From Sterolibacteriaceae bacterium (GTDB lineage Bacteria > Pseudomonadota > Gammaproteobacteria > Burkholderiales > Rhodocyclaceae), in assembly GCA_025360425.1 (NCBI GenBank), contig JANYCD010000079.1, forward strand, positions 1 through 33,914: DNA of 33,914 nt, in the 5' to 3' direction. The translations under genes and the position numbers were made by a program. The notes beneath the pieces are model-generated. The model saw only the letters and a program-made list of their open reading frames with translations, had not been told where the DNA came from and did not search any database. Positions 15,754 to 24,033 of the stretch are shown here, piece after piece. The first letter of the stretch is position 1, and the number at the start of each line of letters is the position of its first letter.

Positions 15754-16698
15754 ATGGCACCCTTTCTCCATCACCTTTCGCTCGCTTCGCCCCTGTTCGT
15801 GCTGGTCGCCATCGGCTATTCACTGATGCGCTGGGGCAAGTGGCCGAAGAGCGTTGCCGACGCGTTGACGCGCTTCGTGTTTTCCGTGGCGCTGCCGGCG
15901 ATGCTGTTTCACTTGATGAGCGACTTGTCGCGCCTGCCGCCGGTGGATACACGGTTGCTGGTGGCTTTTTTCGGCGGCTGCCTGGTGGTGTTCGTGATCG
16001 GCCGCTTGGTCGGCCATGTGCTGTTCCGGCTCGACGGCGTGGCGCAATCGGTGTTCGCGCTGGGCGGCGTTTTTTCCAACAACGTGTTGCTCGGCTTGCC
16101 GCTGGCCAAGACGATCCTCGGCGATGCCGCCCTGCCCTCAGTGGCGCTGGTGCTGGTGTTCAACGCGCTGACCTTGTGGACCCTGGTCACCGTGTCGGTG
16201 GAATGGGCGCGGCACGGCGAATTTTCGGTGGCGGGGTTCGCCAAGACGGCCAGGGGCGTGATCACCAATCCTATTGTCGCTTCCATCGTGGCCGGTTCGC
16301 TGTTCGGCCTTTCCGGATTCAAGCTGCCGGGGCTGATCGAAGCGCCGCTGGCGATGACGGGGCAGGCCGCCGCGCCAATGTCGCTGATCGCGCTGGGCAT
16401 GGGCCTGGCGGAATACGGCATCCGCGCCGGCTGGCAGCAGAGCATTGCGATCTGCGCGTTGAAATTGATCGTGCAGCCGCTGACGGTGTGGCTCATCGCA
16501 CGCATGCTGGGATTGCCGGTGCTGGAGACGCAGGTCGTGGTGCTGCTGTCCTCGCTGGCGGTGGGCGTGAATGTGTATCTGATGTCGCGCCAGTTCAAGA
16601 CCATGGAAGGCCCGGTGGCGGCCAGCTTGGTGATCTCTACGGCACTGGCAGCGCTGACCACGCCGCTGGTACTGACCTTGATCGGGGTGGGAAGCTGA
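15754..16698 (+). CDS. AEC-family (auxin efflux carrier) transporter
   Basis: 314 residues, nearly all hydrophobic helices, matching the bacterial AEC/permease family: LPAMLFHLMSDLSRLP near the start, a GGVFSNNVLLGLPLA stretch in the middle, NPIVASIVAGSLFGLSG, and a C-terminal SSLAVGVNVYLMSRQF. Such carriers export or import organic acids and related anions; the substrate cannot be told. It is the only plus-strand gene in this part. No good ribosome binding site precedes the ATG. The gene converges with hicA 41 bases downstream. Confidence 0.92.
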   Translation: MAPFLHHLSLASPLFVLVAIGYSLMRWGKWPKSVADALTRFVFSVALPAMLFHLMSDLSRLPPVDTRLLVAFFGGCLVVFVIGRLVGHVLFRLDGVAQSVFALGGVFSNNVLLGLPLAKTILGDAALPSVALVLVFNALTLWTLVTVSVEWARHGEFSVAGFAKTARGVITNPIVASIVAGSLFGLSGFKLPGLIEAPLAMTGQAAAPMSLIALGMGLAEYGIRAGWQQSIAICALKLIVQPLTVWLIARMLGLPVLETQVVVLLSSLAVGVNVYLMSRQFKTMEGPVAASLVISTALAALTTPLVLTLIGVGS

Positions 16699-16739
16699 GG
16701 GAACAGACGCGCAGGTTCGTCGGAAAGAAACGGGGCCGC

Positions 16740-16967
16740 TTAGTTTTTCCTCAAGAATGCTTCCGGTTCGATGTCCGCCTGTTTGAGGATGGCGCGCAAT
16801 GTTCCTTCGGGCATATCACCCGGATGATTGGGAATGGTGGTGTAACGACGACTATTTGGATTGAACCAGATCTCGTGACTGGCTGCCGCCTGGCGATGAA
16901 ACTCGAAGCCCAACTCCTTCAGCCGCTTGACGATCTCCCGGTAACGGAATCCCGCCAAGCGCCCCAT
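16740..16967 (-). CDS. hicA: HicA-family mRNA interferase toxin
   Basis: 75 residues. It shows the dsRBD-like HicA fold with the catalytic His31 in SHEIW, and the typical end NHPGDMPEGTLRAILKQA. I chose the ATG at 16967, overlapping the HicB stop by one base (TGATG); a TTG one codon earlier (16970) is possible. Second gene of the pair, antitoxin first, the reverse of classical hicAB order. Confidence 0.92.
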   Translation of the reverse strand: MGRLAGFRYREIVKRLKELGFEFHRQAAASHEIWFNPNSRRYTTIPNHPGDMPEGTLRAILKQADIEPEAFLRKN

Positions 16968-17194
16968 CAATCCGCCACGATCAGCGGGTAGTCGAAGATC
17001 TCGCGCGCTACGGGCAGAGCAGCATTGACCACGTCGGTTTGTGACTCAATCAGTTTCTTCGCAACGTCGCGCGCGATTTCCAATGTTTCCTGAATCGTGC
17101 GGCCCTGTGCAATCAGCCCTTGCACGTCATCGCTGGTAGCCAGATACAAACCTTCCGGCAGTTTCTCTATATGCAATTGAATCACATGTTCCAT
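16967..17194 (-). CDS. hicB: HicB-family antitoxin
   Basis: 75 residues, a minimal HicB: HIEKLPEGLYLATSDDVQGL and a helix with RTIQETLEIARDVAKKLIES. There is no C-terminal DNA-binding domain, unlike the 119-residue HicB at 11644, so autoregulation may be weak or act through the complex. AAGGAG stands upstream of the ATG. Confidence 0.9.
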   Translation of the reverse strand: MEHVIQLHIEKLPEGLYLATSDDVQGLIAQGRTIQETLEIARDVAKKLIESQTDVVNAALPVAREIFDYPLIVAD

Positions 17195-17256
17195 GCGTGT
17201 CGCTCCTTGTGTTCCCGACTGCCTACACGGTATCCGGCTTGCATTCTAGCAGCCAA

Positions 17257-18213
17257 TCATCGCGCGCCTTGTTCGAGCAGGCCGCCCAGCTCGTGACCCA
17301 GCCAGCGTTGCGTCTTCACGTTGGCATCGAAACCAACCTGCATCGCAGTGACGGAAATTTTTCCTGCGGCAATGACGGCGGCTTCATCGCCAGCTTGCTG
17401 CTTCGCTGGCGGTTCCGTGTTGCGCGTGAATACCAGACCGGGCAAGGTCACCTTGCCGGCGCCGGCCTGCGACATGTCCTCGACGAACTTCAAGCCGATT
17501 TTCGAGTAGGTGCCGTGGCGCGACAATGACCACTTCAATCCCCCACTCTGGCCCTCGGTGAATTTCGGATAGTTGACGTTGAGCGCCACGCCATTCGGCA
17601 ACAACCTGCCGCCTGTGGATTTACGTTTTAGTGTGTCGATAAGTTTGACGGTCAACTTCGCCGCCTCAGCTTCGAGCGCGGGGTTGTCATTCATGTTGGT
17701 GTCGGCGCTGATGGCGATAGCGCTCAAGCCCAGCGAGGCGGCGTACTGCGCATTGCTGACGGTGCCCGACATGTTGACCAGCGGCCCGAGATTCTGACCT
17801 TCGTTGGGACCGGAGACGACCAGATCCGGCGGCATGCCCCAGCGCTTGCGAGCAACGATGTCGAGGCCGTAGGCCGTGGCCATGACCGGCGTGCCGTCGA
17901 CGTACCAGTAATTCGCCTTGCCGGTCACCTTGCCCGCGCCAGGTGCACCGACTTCCGCAGCGCCGCCACGACACGCTCCGGTCAACGCCCAGAGTGGTTC
18001 GAGAAAGTTGATCGCCCCACCTTTGCCACTCTGGTTCTGGCAGGGAACGCTGACCACCACGTCATGGCCGGCGGCCACCAATGCTTCGTACTGCGCCTCA
18101 ATGTTGCCGGTCAGGCCGTCATCATTGACCAGCAGGATATTGAGCGCGCAGGCCGGTGCAGCAAGCGTAGCGAATGCAAATGCGAAAAGTACGTTGCGAA
18201 AACGAGTGTGCAT
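17257..18213 (-). CDS. Exported SurE-like phosphatase/nucleotidase
   Basis: 318 residues from the ATG at 18213. A signal peptide (FRNVLFAFAFATLAAPACA) leads directly into the SurE start LNILLVNDDGLTG. Other SurE motifs follow: SGPNEGQNLG, and MSGTVSNAQYAA. Standard SurE is a cytoplasmic 5'/3'-nucleotidase of about 250 residues; this one is longer and should be periplasmic, so it may hydrolyse external phosphate esters. The longer in-frame start at 18276 adds a charged stretch that spoils the signal. Ribosome binding site is weak. Confidence 0.85.
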   Translation of the reverse strand: MHTRFRNVLFAFAFATLAAPACALNILLVNDDGLTGNIEAQYEALVAAGHDVVVSVPCQNQSGKGGAINFLEPLWALTGACRGGAAEVGAPGAGKVTGKANYWYVDGTPVMATAYGLDIVARKRWGMPPDLVVSGPNEGQNLGPLVNMSGTVSNAQYAASLGLSAIAISADTNMNDNPALEAEAAKLTVKLIDTLKRKSTGGRLLPNGVALNVNYPKFTEGQSGGLKWSLSRHGTYSKIGLKFVEDMSQAGAGKVTLPGLVFTRNTEPPAKQQAGDEAAVIAAGKISVTAMQVGFDANVKTQRWLGHELGGLLEQGAR

Positions 18214-18316
18214 GGCGAAGGTAATTGGCAATAAGAAGATGTGGACAACTATCCGGCGGCGATGTGACTTGAACATGACATGCGAAGTGAAGTCAGGAAG
18301 TTCGGTGGGCGATCAG

Positions 18317-18997
18317 TCAGTCGGTGGAAAGATGCCCGTCGCGCAAATGCAGCACGCGGTCGGCCTGCGCCGCCAGCTCGGGATCGTGGGTGACGATCAC
18401 CAGTCCGGCGCCGTGCCGTGCGTTGAGGTCAAGCATCAGCTTGAATACGGCGTGTGCGGTTTGGCGGTCGAGGTTGCCGGTCGGTTCGTCGGCCAACAAA
18501 CAGGCCGGTTGCGTGACCAGTGCACGCGCAATGGCGGCACGCTGGCGTTCGCCGCCGGAGAGTTCGCCGGGGCGATGGGTGAGGCGATGCGCCAACCCGA
18601 CTTCATTGAGGATTGCGGCGGCTTTGGCTTCTGCTTCTGCCTTCGGCATGCGTCGGATCAATAGTGGAATGGCGACATTCTCCAGCGCCGAAAATTCGGG
18701 CAGCAGATGATGGAACTGGTAAACGAAACCCAAACCTTCGTTACGCAGCTTGCCGCGCTCGGCTTCGCTGATGCCGGTGAGATCGCGCCCCAGCACGCTG
18801 ACCTTGCCGGCGCTGGACTGATCCAACCCGCCCAGCAGGTGTAATAGCGTGCTCTTGCCCGATCCGCTGCTGCCGACGATGGCGACCGACTCGCCGCGCT
18901 GCAAGGCGAAGTCCACGCCAGTCAGCACTGGCACCTCCACGTCGCCCTGCCAGAAAGACTTGGCAAGACCGGAACAGAAAATCACCGGATCACTCAT
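18317..18997 (-). CDS. lolD: Lipoprotein-releasing ABC transporter ATP-binding subunit LolD
   Basis: 226 residues. Walker A is GSSGSGKST (about 42-50), the ABC signature is [15 protein letters not shown], and Walker B is [12 protein letters not shown]. It powers release of outer-membrane lipoproteins from the inner membrane to LolA. The start overlaps the lolC stop by 8 bases (ATGAGTGA), so the two are translationally coupled. Confidence 0.95.
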   Translation of the reverse strand: MSDPVIFCSGLAKSFWQGDVEVPVLTGVDFALQRGESVAIVGSSGSGKSTLLHLLGGLDQSSAGKVSVLGRDLTGISEAERGKLRNEGLGFVYQFHHLLPEFSALENVAIPLLIRRMPKAEAEAKAAAILNEVGLAHRLTHRPGELSGGERQRAAIARALVTQPACLLADEPTGNLDRQTAHAVFKLMLDLNARHGAGLVIVTHDPELAAQADRVLHLRDGHLSTD

Positions 18998-20243
18998 AAC
19001 GCAGCGCCTCCGCCGGATTGATGCGCGACGCGCGCCAGCTCGGATACAGCGTCGCCAGCAGGGTGAGCACGGAAGATACCGTGGCGATCACGCTGACATC
19101 GCTCCAGTGCAGGTCCGAGGGCAGCTCGGTGATGTAATACACATCCTTGGCGAGGAACTGGATGCCAAGCAGGTGTTCCAGCGCCGGCACCACGACGTCG
19201 ACATTCAACGCCAGCCCGATGCCACCGGCCACACCGAGCAGCATGCCGGCCAACCCGATGACGATGCCCTGCACGATGAAAATGACCATGATGCTGCCGG
19301 GACTCGCCCCCAGCGTACGCAGGATGGCAATATCGGCCTGCTTGTCGGTGACCGCCATCACCAAAGTCGACACGATGTTGAAGGCGGCGACGGCGACGAT
19401 CAGCATCAGGATCAGGAACATCATGTTCTTTTCGATGGCAACAGCGCGAAAGAAATTGGCGTGGGCGCGCGTCCAGTCGGTGACGTAGGCATCGTCGTCG
19501 AGAAAACGCAACAGTTCGCGCGCGACACGCGGCGCTTCAAACAGATCGGCGAGTTTGAGGCGCACGCCGGAGACGCGATCCTCCATGCGGTAGAGTTTTT
19601 GCGCGTCATGCAAGTTGATCAGCGCGAGGCCGGAGTCGTATTCGAACATGCCAACCTCAAAGATGCCGACCACGCGGAACTGCTTGAGTCGCGGCAGCAC
19701 GGCGGCCGGCGTGACCAGGCCCTGCGCCGCGATCAGTGTGACCTTGTCGCCCATCGCCACCTGCAAGGCATGGGCAAGATCGCGGCCAAGCACGATGCCG
19801 AACTCGCCGTCACGCAGGGCGGACAACTGCCCTGCCTTCATGTGCTGGGCGAAGTCGGCCACCTTCTCTTCGGCTTCGGGCAATACGCCGCGCACGATCA
19901 CGCCGCGCACCTGCTGGTCGAAGGACAGCATGCTCTGCTCTTCGATGTAGGGCGCCGCCGCGAGCACCTTGGGATGCTGCGCCACCGCTTGCATCGTGCC
20001 AGCCCAGTTCACCAGTTCATCGTTCGGGCCGGACACCTGGATATGCGACGCAACGCCGAGTATCCGCGTGCGCAATTCCTTCTGGAAACCATTCATCACC
20101 GACAGCACCACAATCAGCGCCGCCACGCCGAGCGCAATGCCGAGCATCGAGATTAGCGAGATGAAGGAGATAAAGCGGTTGCGGCCGGCGCCGCGTTTCT
20201 TTGCGCGCGTGTAGCGCAGGCCGATGAAGAGTTCATAAGTCAT
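18990..20243 (-). CDS. lolC: Lipoprotein-releasing ABC transporter permease LolC/E
   Basis: 417 residues from the ATG at 20243 ([17 protein letters not shown]), matching the usual LolC/E start; in-frame ATGs at 20270 and 20255 add only a few unconserved residues. Features: an N-terminal membrane helix after [21 protein letters not shown], a large periplasmic domain, and three C-terminal helices including [21 protein letters not shown]. It recognises acylated lipoproteins and works with LolD. A single permease is present here; betaproteobacteria often use one LolC/E-type protein, so it probably forms a homodimer. Confidence 0.95.
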   Translation of the reverse strand: MTYELFIGLRYTRAKKRGAGRNRFISFISLISMLGIALGVAALIVVLSVMNGFQKELRTRILGVASHIQVSGPNDELVNWAGTMQAVAQHPKVLAAAPYIEEQSMLSFDQQVRGVIVRGVLPEAEEKVADFAQHMKAGQLSALRDGEFGIVLGRDLAHALQVAMGDKVTLIAAQGLVTPAAVLPRLKQFRVVGIFEVGMFEYDSGLALINLHDAQKLYRMEDRVSGVRLKLADLFEAPRVARELLRFLDDDAYVTDWTRAHANFFRAVAIEKNMMFLILMLIVAVAAFNIVSTLVMAVTDKQADIAILRTLGASPGSIMVIFIVQGIVIGLAGMLLGVAGGIGLALNVDVVVPALEHLLGIQFLAKDVYYITELPSDLHWSDVSVIATVSSVLTLLATLYPSWRASRINPAEALRYE

Positions 20244-20269
20244 GAGTGACTGCATGTTAACATGGCCCA

Positions 20270-21274
20270 ATGCGCCTCACCCTCGTCATTCCCGGCCTGC
20301 TCTGGCCGCGGCAGGCCTTGCACGACACCGTTTTCGATCTCAGCCTGCCGGCGATGGAAACCCTCCTCGGCTTTGGTACACGCACGCATACATCGCAGCG
20401 CACGCTGGGCGAATGGTGGCGTGACAGCTTTGCACTGCACGATATAAAACTGCCTGCTGCAGCCCTGCGCTTGCTTGCCCTCGGTACCGATCCAGGAGAA
20501 CGCATCTGGCTTTGTGCCGACCCGGTGCACCTGAACCTGGACCGTCAGGGCGCGTCGCTGAGCGACCCGGACCAACTCGAATTCGACGATGCCGAAGCCA
20601 GCGCCCTCCAAGCATCGCTGGCACCGCTCTTCGCCGAGTTCGGCGAATTACATTGCGATACTCCGCTGGCATGGCACCTCGCGTTGAAGGTGGCACCGCC
20701 AACCGTGATCGATGATTTGCGCGACATGCTTGGCCGCCCCGCCGATGGGTTATTGCCGCCGGGTGATGCCGGCCGGCCATGGCGGCGCGCCTTGAACGAA
20801 GCGCAAATGCTGATGCATACCCATCCGCTCAATCTCGCCCGTGAAGCGCTCGGCAAGCCGGTGATCAACAGCCTTGCGTTATGGGGCGCAGGCCGACACC
20901 CTGCCGCTGCAATGCCACCTTTTGATCGGCTGTTGAGCAACGACACGATCATTCGCGGATTGGCGCTGTGCGCGCAACTTGAAACGTCCGCTCTTCCCGC
21001 TGCGTGGAAACACGCTGCCGGCCGCACCACCGTGCACTTCGACGGATTGCTAGCACCAACACGCATGCACGATGCACTAAGCTGGCGCGATGCGTTGACT
21101 GAACTCGAACAAAACTGGATCGCCCCCGCCCTTGCCGCCATGAAATCAGGACAGTTGAAGCAGATTGACTTGATTGCCTTTGGCGATGAGGACTCGCTGA
21201 CACTGACGCTGCAACGCCATGACTTGTGGAAGTTTTGGCGCCGATCCGCGGCGCTCGATACGTTAGCCCTATGA
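20270..21274 (+). CDS. Conserved protein of unknown function upstream of recJ
   Basis: 334 residues. It starts MRLTLVIPGLLWP and is soluble. I recognise it as the kind of protein found directly upstream of recJ in betaproteobacteria, sometimes named a cofactor-independent phosphoglycerate mutase relative; I do not see the metal ligands needed to support that activity. The stop overlaps the recJ start as ATGA. Its ATG lies 26 bases from the divergent lolC start and has no ribosome binding site. Confidence 0.82.
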   Translation: MRLTLVIPGLLWPRQALHDTVFDLSLPAMETLLGFGTRTHTSQRTLGEWWRDSFALHDIKLPAAALRLLALGTDPGERIWLCADPVHLNLDRQGASLSDPDQLEFDDAEASALQASLAPLFAEFGELHCDTPLAWHLALKVAPPTVIDDLRDMLGRPADGLLPPGDAGRPWRRALNEAQMLMHTHPLNLAREALGKPVINSLALWGAGRHPAAAMPPFDRLLSNDTIIRGLALCAQLETSALPAAWKHAAGRTTVHFDGLLAPTRMHDALSWRDALTELEQNWIAPALAAMKSGQLKQIDLIAFGDEDSLTLTLQRHDLWKFWRRSAALDTLAL

Positions 21275-22962
21275 CCCGCATCGTCAACCGCCGTTCGCCG
21301 GAGCGCACCGTATGGGCGTTGGAGCAGGCCGGCATCCCGCCGTTGCTGGCACGGTTGTTCGCGGCGCGCGGCATTGCGCGACGCGAGGATGTCGATACAC
21401 GCATCGCAGGCCTGCTGCCACCCGAACAGATGAAGGGAATTGCCGAGGCCGCGACACTGCTGGCCGATGCGATTGCCGCCAACCGCCGTTTGCTGATCGT
21501 CGCCGATTACGATTGCGACGGCGCCACCGCTTGCGCCGTCGGCATACGCGGCCTGCGCGAGTTCGGCGCGACCGTCGATTACCTGGTGCCGAATCGCTTC
21601 GAGACCGGCTACGGCCTGTCGCCGGAAGTAGTGCAACTCGCCGCGGCGATGGCACCCGACATCATCATCACCGTCGACAATGGCATTGCCAGTGTCGACG
21701 GCGTGGCAGAGGCAAAGCGGCTCGGCATCGCCACGCTGATCACCGATCACCACCTGCCCGGCAGCGAACTGCCCGACGCCGACGTGATCGTCAATCCCAA
21801 CCAGCCCGGTTGCACCTTTCCGAGCAAGGCCATGGCCGGCGTCGGCGTGATGTTCTACGTCCTGCTCGCCATCCGTGCCGAATTGCGCAAGCGCGGCGCG
21901 TTCGCGAACAAGGCGGAACCGAATCTCGCCAAGCTGCTCGACCTCGTTGCACTGGGCACCGTTGCCGACGTTGCGGCACTCGACCACAACAACCGCATCC
22001 TCGTTGCGCAGGGGCTGGCGCGCATCCGCGAGGGCCGCATGCAGCCCGGCCTGCTGGCGCTGTTCCGCATGGCCGGGCGCGATCCGCGCGCGGCGGCATC
22101 GTTCGACCTCGGCTTTGCGTTGGGTCCGCGCCTCAATGCCGCCGGACGCTTGGCCGACATGGGGCTGGGCATCGAATGCCTGATCACCGACGATGCCAAC
22201 CGCGCCCTCAACATCGCGCAGGAACTGGATGCGCTGAACAAGCAGCGGCGCAGCATCGAAGCCGACATGCGCGACACGGCGGAAACCTTGCTGGCCAGCG
22301 TGTCGGCCGACGACCGTGCCAGCCTGACGCTGTTCGACCCGGGCTGGCATCAGGGCGTGATCGGCATTCTCGCCGGGCGCGTGAAGGAGAAATTGCATCG
22401 CCCCACCTTCGCCTTCGCCAGGAGCAACAATGGCGAACTCAAGGGCTCGGGTCGTTCGATTTCAGGCCTGCATTTGCGCGATGCGCTGGACCTTGTTGCC
22501 AAGCGCCATCCTCACCTGCTGCTGCGCTTTGGCGGCCACGCCGCGGCGGCGGGCCTGACCTTGCGCGAAGTCGATATCGGATTGTTCGAGCAATCGTTCG
22601 AGGAAGTGGCACGACAACTGCTGTCGCCGGCCGAACTGACACGCACGCTGGAAACCGATGGATCGCTTGAACACGGTTACTGCAATCTCGATACCGCGCG
22701 TCTGATCCAGCAAGAGGTGTGGGGACAAGGCTTTCCACAACCACTGTTCGCCGACCAGTTCGAAGTGGAAAGCCAGCGCCTGCTCGGCGAAAAGCATTTG
22801 AAGCTTTCGCTGCGCAAGGCCGGCAGCCGCTTCGAGGCCATCTGGTTCAACGCCTCCGACGCCGTACCGGACCGCATCACCGCCGTCTACCGATTAAGCA
22901 TCAACGACTTTCGTGGCATGCAAAGTGTGCAGCTTGTGATCGAACACTGCGAACCGGCGTAA
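21271..22962 (+). CDS. recJ: Single-stranded-DNA-specific exonuclease RecJ
   Basis: 563 residues from the ATG at 21271 (ATGA overlap with the gene before). DHH-family motifs: DYDCDG (79-84), VDNG (135-138) and DHH (159-161), followed by GPRLNAAGRLADMG and GSGRSISGLHLRDAL with FGGHAAAAGLT. A C-terminal OB-fold region (about 450-563) completes the usual architecture. It degrades single-stranded DNA 5' to 3' in recombination and mismatch repair. It converges with fdsD 11 bases downstream. Confidence 0.96.
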   Translation: MTRIVNRRSPERTVWALEQAGIPPLLARLFAARGIARREDVDTRIAGLLPPEQMKGIAEAATLLADAIAANRRLLIVADYDCDGATACAVGIRGLREFGATVDYLVPNRFETGYGLSPEVVQLAAAMAPDIIITVDNGIASVDGVAEAKRLGIATLITDHHLPGSELPDADVIVNPNQPGCTFPSKAMAGVGVMFYVLLAIRAELRKRGAFANKAEPNLAKLLDLVALGTVADVAALDHNNRILVAQGLARIREGRMQPGLLALFRMAGRDPRAAASFDLGFALGPRLNAAGRLADMGLGIECLITDDANRALNIAQELDALNKQRRSIEADMRDTAETLLASVSADDRASLTLFDPGWHQGVIGILAGRVKEKLHRPTFAFARSNNGELKGSGRSISGLHLRDALDLVAKRHPHLLLRFGGHAAAAGLTLREVDIGLFEQSFEEVARQLLSPAELTRTLETDGSLEHGYCNLDTARLIQQEVWGQGFPQPLFADQFEVESQRLLGEKHLKLSLRKAGSRFEAIWFNASDAVPDRITAVYRLSINDFRGMQSVQLVIEHCEPA

Positions 22963-22973
22963 ATACTCCAGAA

Positions 22974-23189
22974 TCAGGCGATGCGCCCGCCGCCAATTGC
23001 CTCGCGCACGATGTCGCTCAACCCTTCGCCCCCCGCATTGATGTATGCCAACATCTCCTTGCGCATGCGTGGTTCCCAGTAGCGCTTGATGTGGCCCGCA
23101 ATTCCATCCAATGCTTCCTGACGGTCTGGCATGGCCTCGAAGAAGTCGCCGATGTTGTTGGCCATGCGCACCAGGTGCTGTTGATTCAT
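22974..23189 (-). CDS. fdsD: Formate dehydrogenase delta subunit
   Basis: 71 residues from the ATG at 23189 (MNQQHLVRMANNIGDFFEAM); upstream in-frame codons would run into fdhD. The family pattern is clear: MANNIGDFF, GIAGHIKRYWEPRMRKEML and a C-terminus GGGRIA. It is a small accessory subunit of the soluble NAD-dependent formate dehydrogenase. It lies 13 bases after fdhD and ends the operon. Confidence 0.9.
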   Translation of the reverse strand: MNQQHLVRMANNIGDFFEAMPDRQEALDGIAGHIKRYWEPRMRKEMLAYINAGGEGLSDIVREAIGGGRIA

Positions 23190-23202
23190 TCTGCTGATGC
23201 CT

Positions 23203-24033
23203 TTATGTACTGAAACGCACCCGCTCGGGATGGGCATAGACGACGATGTCACGCTCGCGCGCAAAACCGACCAAGGCAATATTTGCCGCAAGCGCGGTGT
23301 TGATGGCCAATGTCGTGGGCGCGGAAATCGCAACCAGAATTGCCATGCCGGCCGCAGCGGCCTTTTGCACCATCTCGTAGCTGGCGCGGCTGGTCACCAA
23401 GGCGAATCCTGAATCCGTAGGCATGCCGGCCAGTGCCAACGCACCGACGAGTTTGTCGAGCGCATTGTGGCGACCGACATCCTCGCGCAGCATTCGTATC
23501 TCACCTGTGGCATCACACCACGCAGCGGCATGCACCGCACCGGTAGCCTGATGCAATATCTGTGCGGTGCGGATGGCTTCGAGTCCCCGCCCGATTGCGG
23601 CGGTATCGATGTGAAAATCGTGGCCCACGCGTTCCACCGGGCGCACTGCCTGCGCAAGACTCTCGGTGCCACACAGCCCACAGCCGGTGCGGCCGGCAAG
23701 ATTACGCCGATACTGCTTCAGCCTGGCGAAGCTGGCGCCGGAGATTTCCTGCCGCAAGGTGATCCCCTCTTCCGACTCGACGACTTCGACACTGTAAAGA
23801 TCTGCGGCCGTGGCGACGATGCCTTCCGAAAGCGCAAAACCCAGGGCGAAGTCCTCCAGATCGCACGGCGTCGCCAGCATCACCGCGTGCGAAATATCGT
23901 TGAATTCCATCGCCACCGGCATTTCTTCGGCAACCTGGTCGACTCCCGAAAATTGCTTTCCGGCGCGTAACCCGCTGGTCGCGACCTCATTACAGCCCTG
24001 CACGTGTTGCGCAGGAAGTTGCTCCGGTTTCAT
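23203..24033 (-). CDS. fdhD: Formate dehydrogenase accessory sulfurtransferase FdhD (FdsC)
   Basis: 276 residues. It transfers sulfur from IscS to the molybdenum cofactor, needed for active formate dehydrogenase. The redox motif C-G-L-C is present (Cys118, Cys121, in RTGCGLCGTE), with LREDVGRHNALDKLVG and the C-terminal TSRASYEMVQKAAAAG also typical. Its ATG overlaps the fdsA stop as ATGA. In fdsGBACD operons this gene is fdsC. Confidence 0.94.
   Translation of the reverse strand: MKPEQLPAQHVQGCNEVATSGLRAGKQFSGVDQVAEEMPVAMEFNDISHAVMLATPCDLEDFALGFALSEGIVATAADLYSVEVVESEEGITLRQEISGASFARLKQYRRNLAGRTGCGLCGTESLAQAVRPVERVGHDFHIDTAAIGRGLEAIRTAQILHQATGAVHAAAWCDATGEIRMLREDVGRHNALDKLVGALALAGMPTDSGFALVTSRASYEMVQKAAAAGMAILVAISAPTTLAINTALAANIALVGFARERDIVVYAHPERVRFST

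Noticed and set aside
8000-17200. Integron cassette array
   Set aside because: Short same-strand genes suggested it, but I found no paired RYYYAAC...GTTRRRY sites at the gene junctions. Single matches such as GTTGAGT near 12834 have no partner.
20545-22398. 617-codon minus-strand open frame opposite recJ and its neighbour
   Set aside because: Antisense shadow from high GC; the plus strand encodes RecJ with all DHH motifs.
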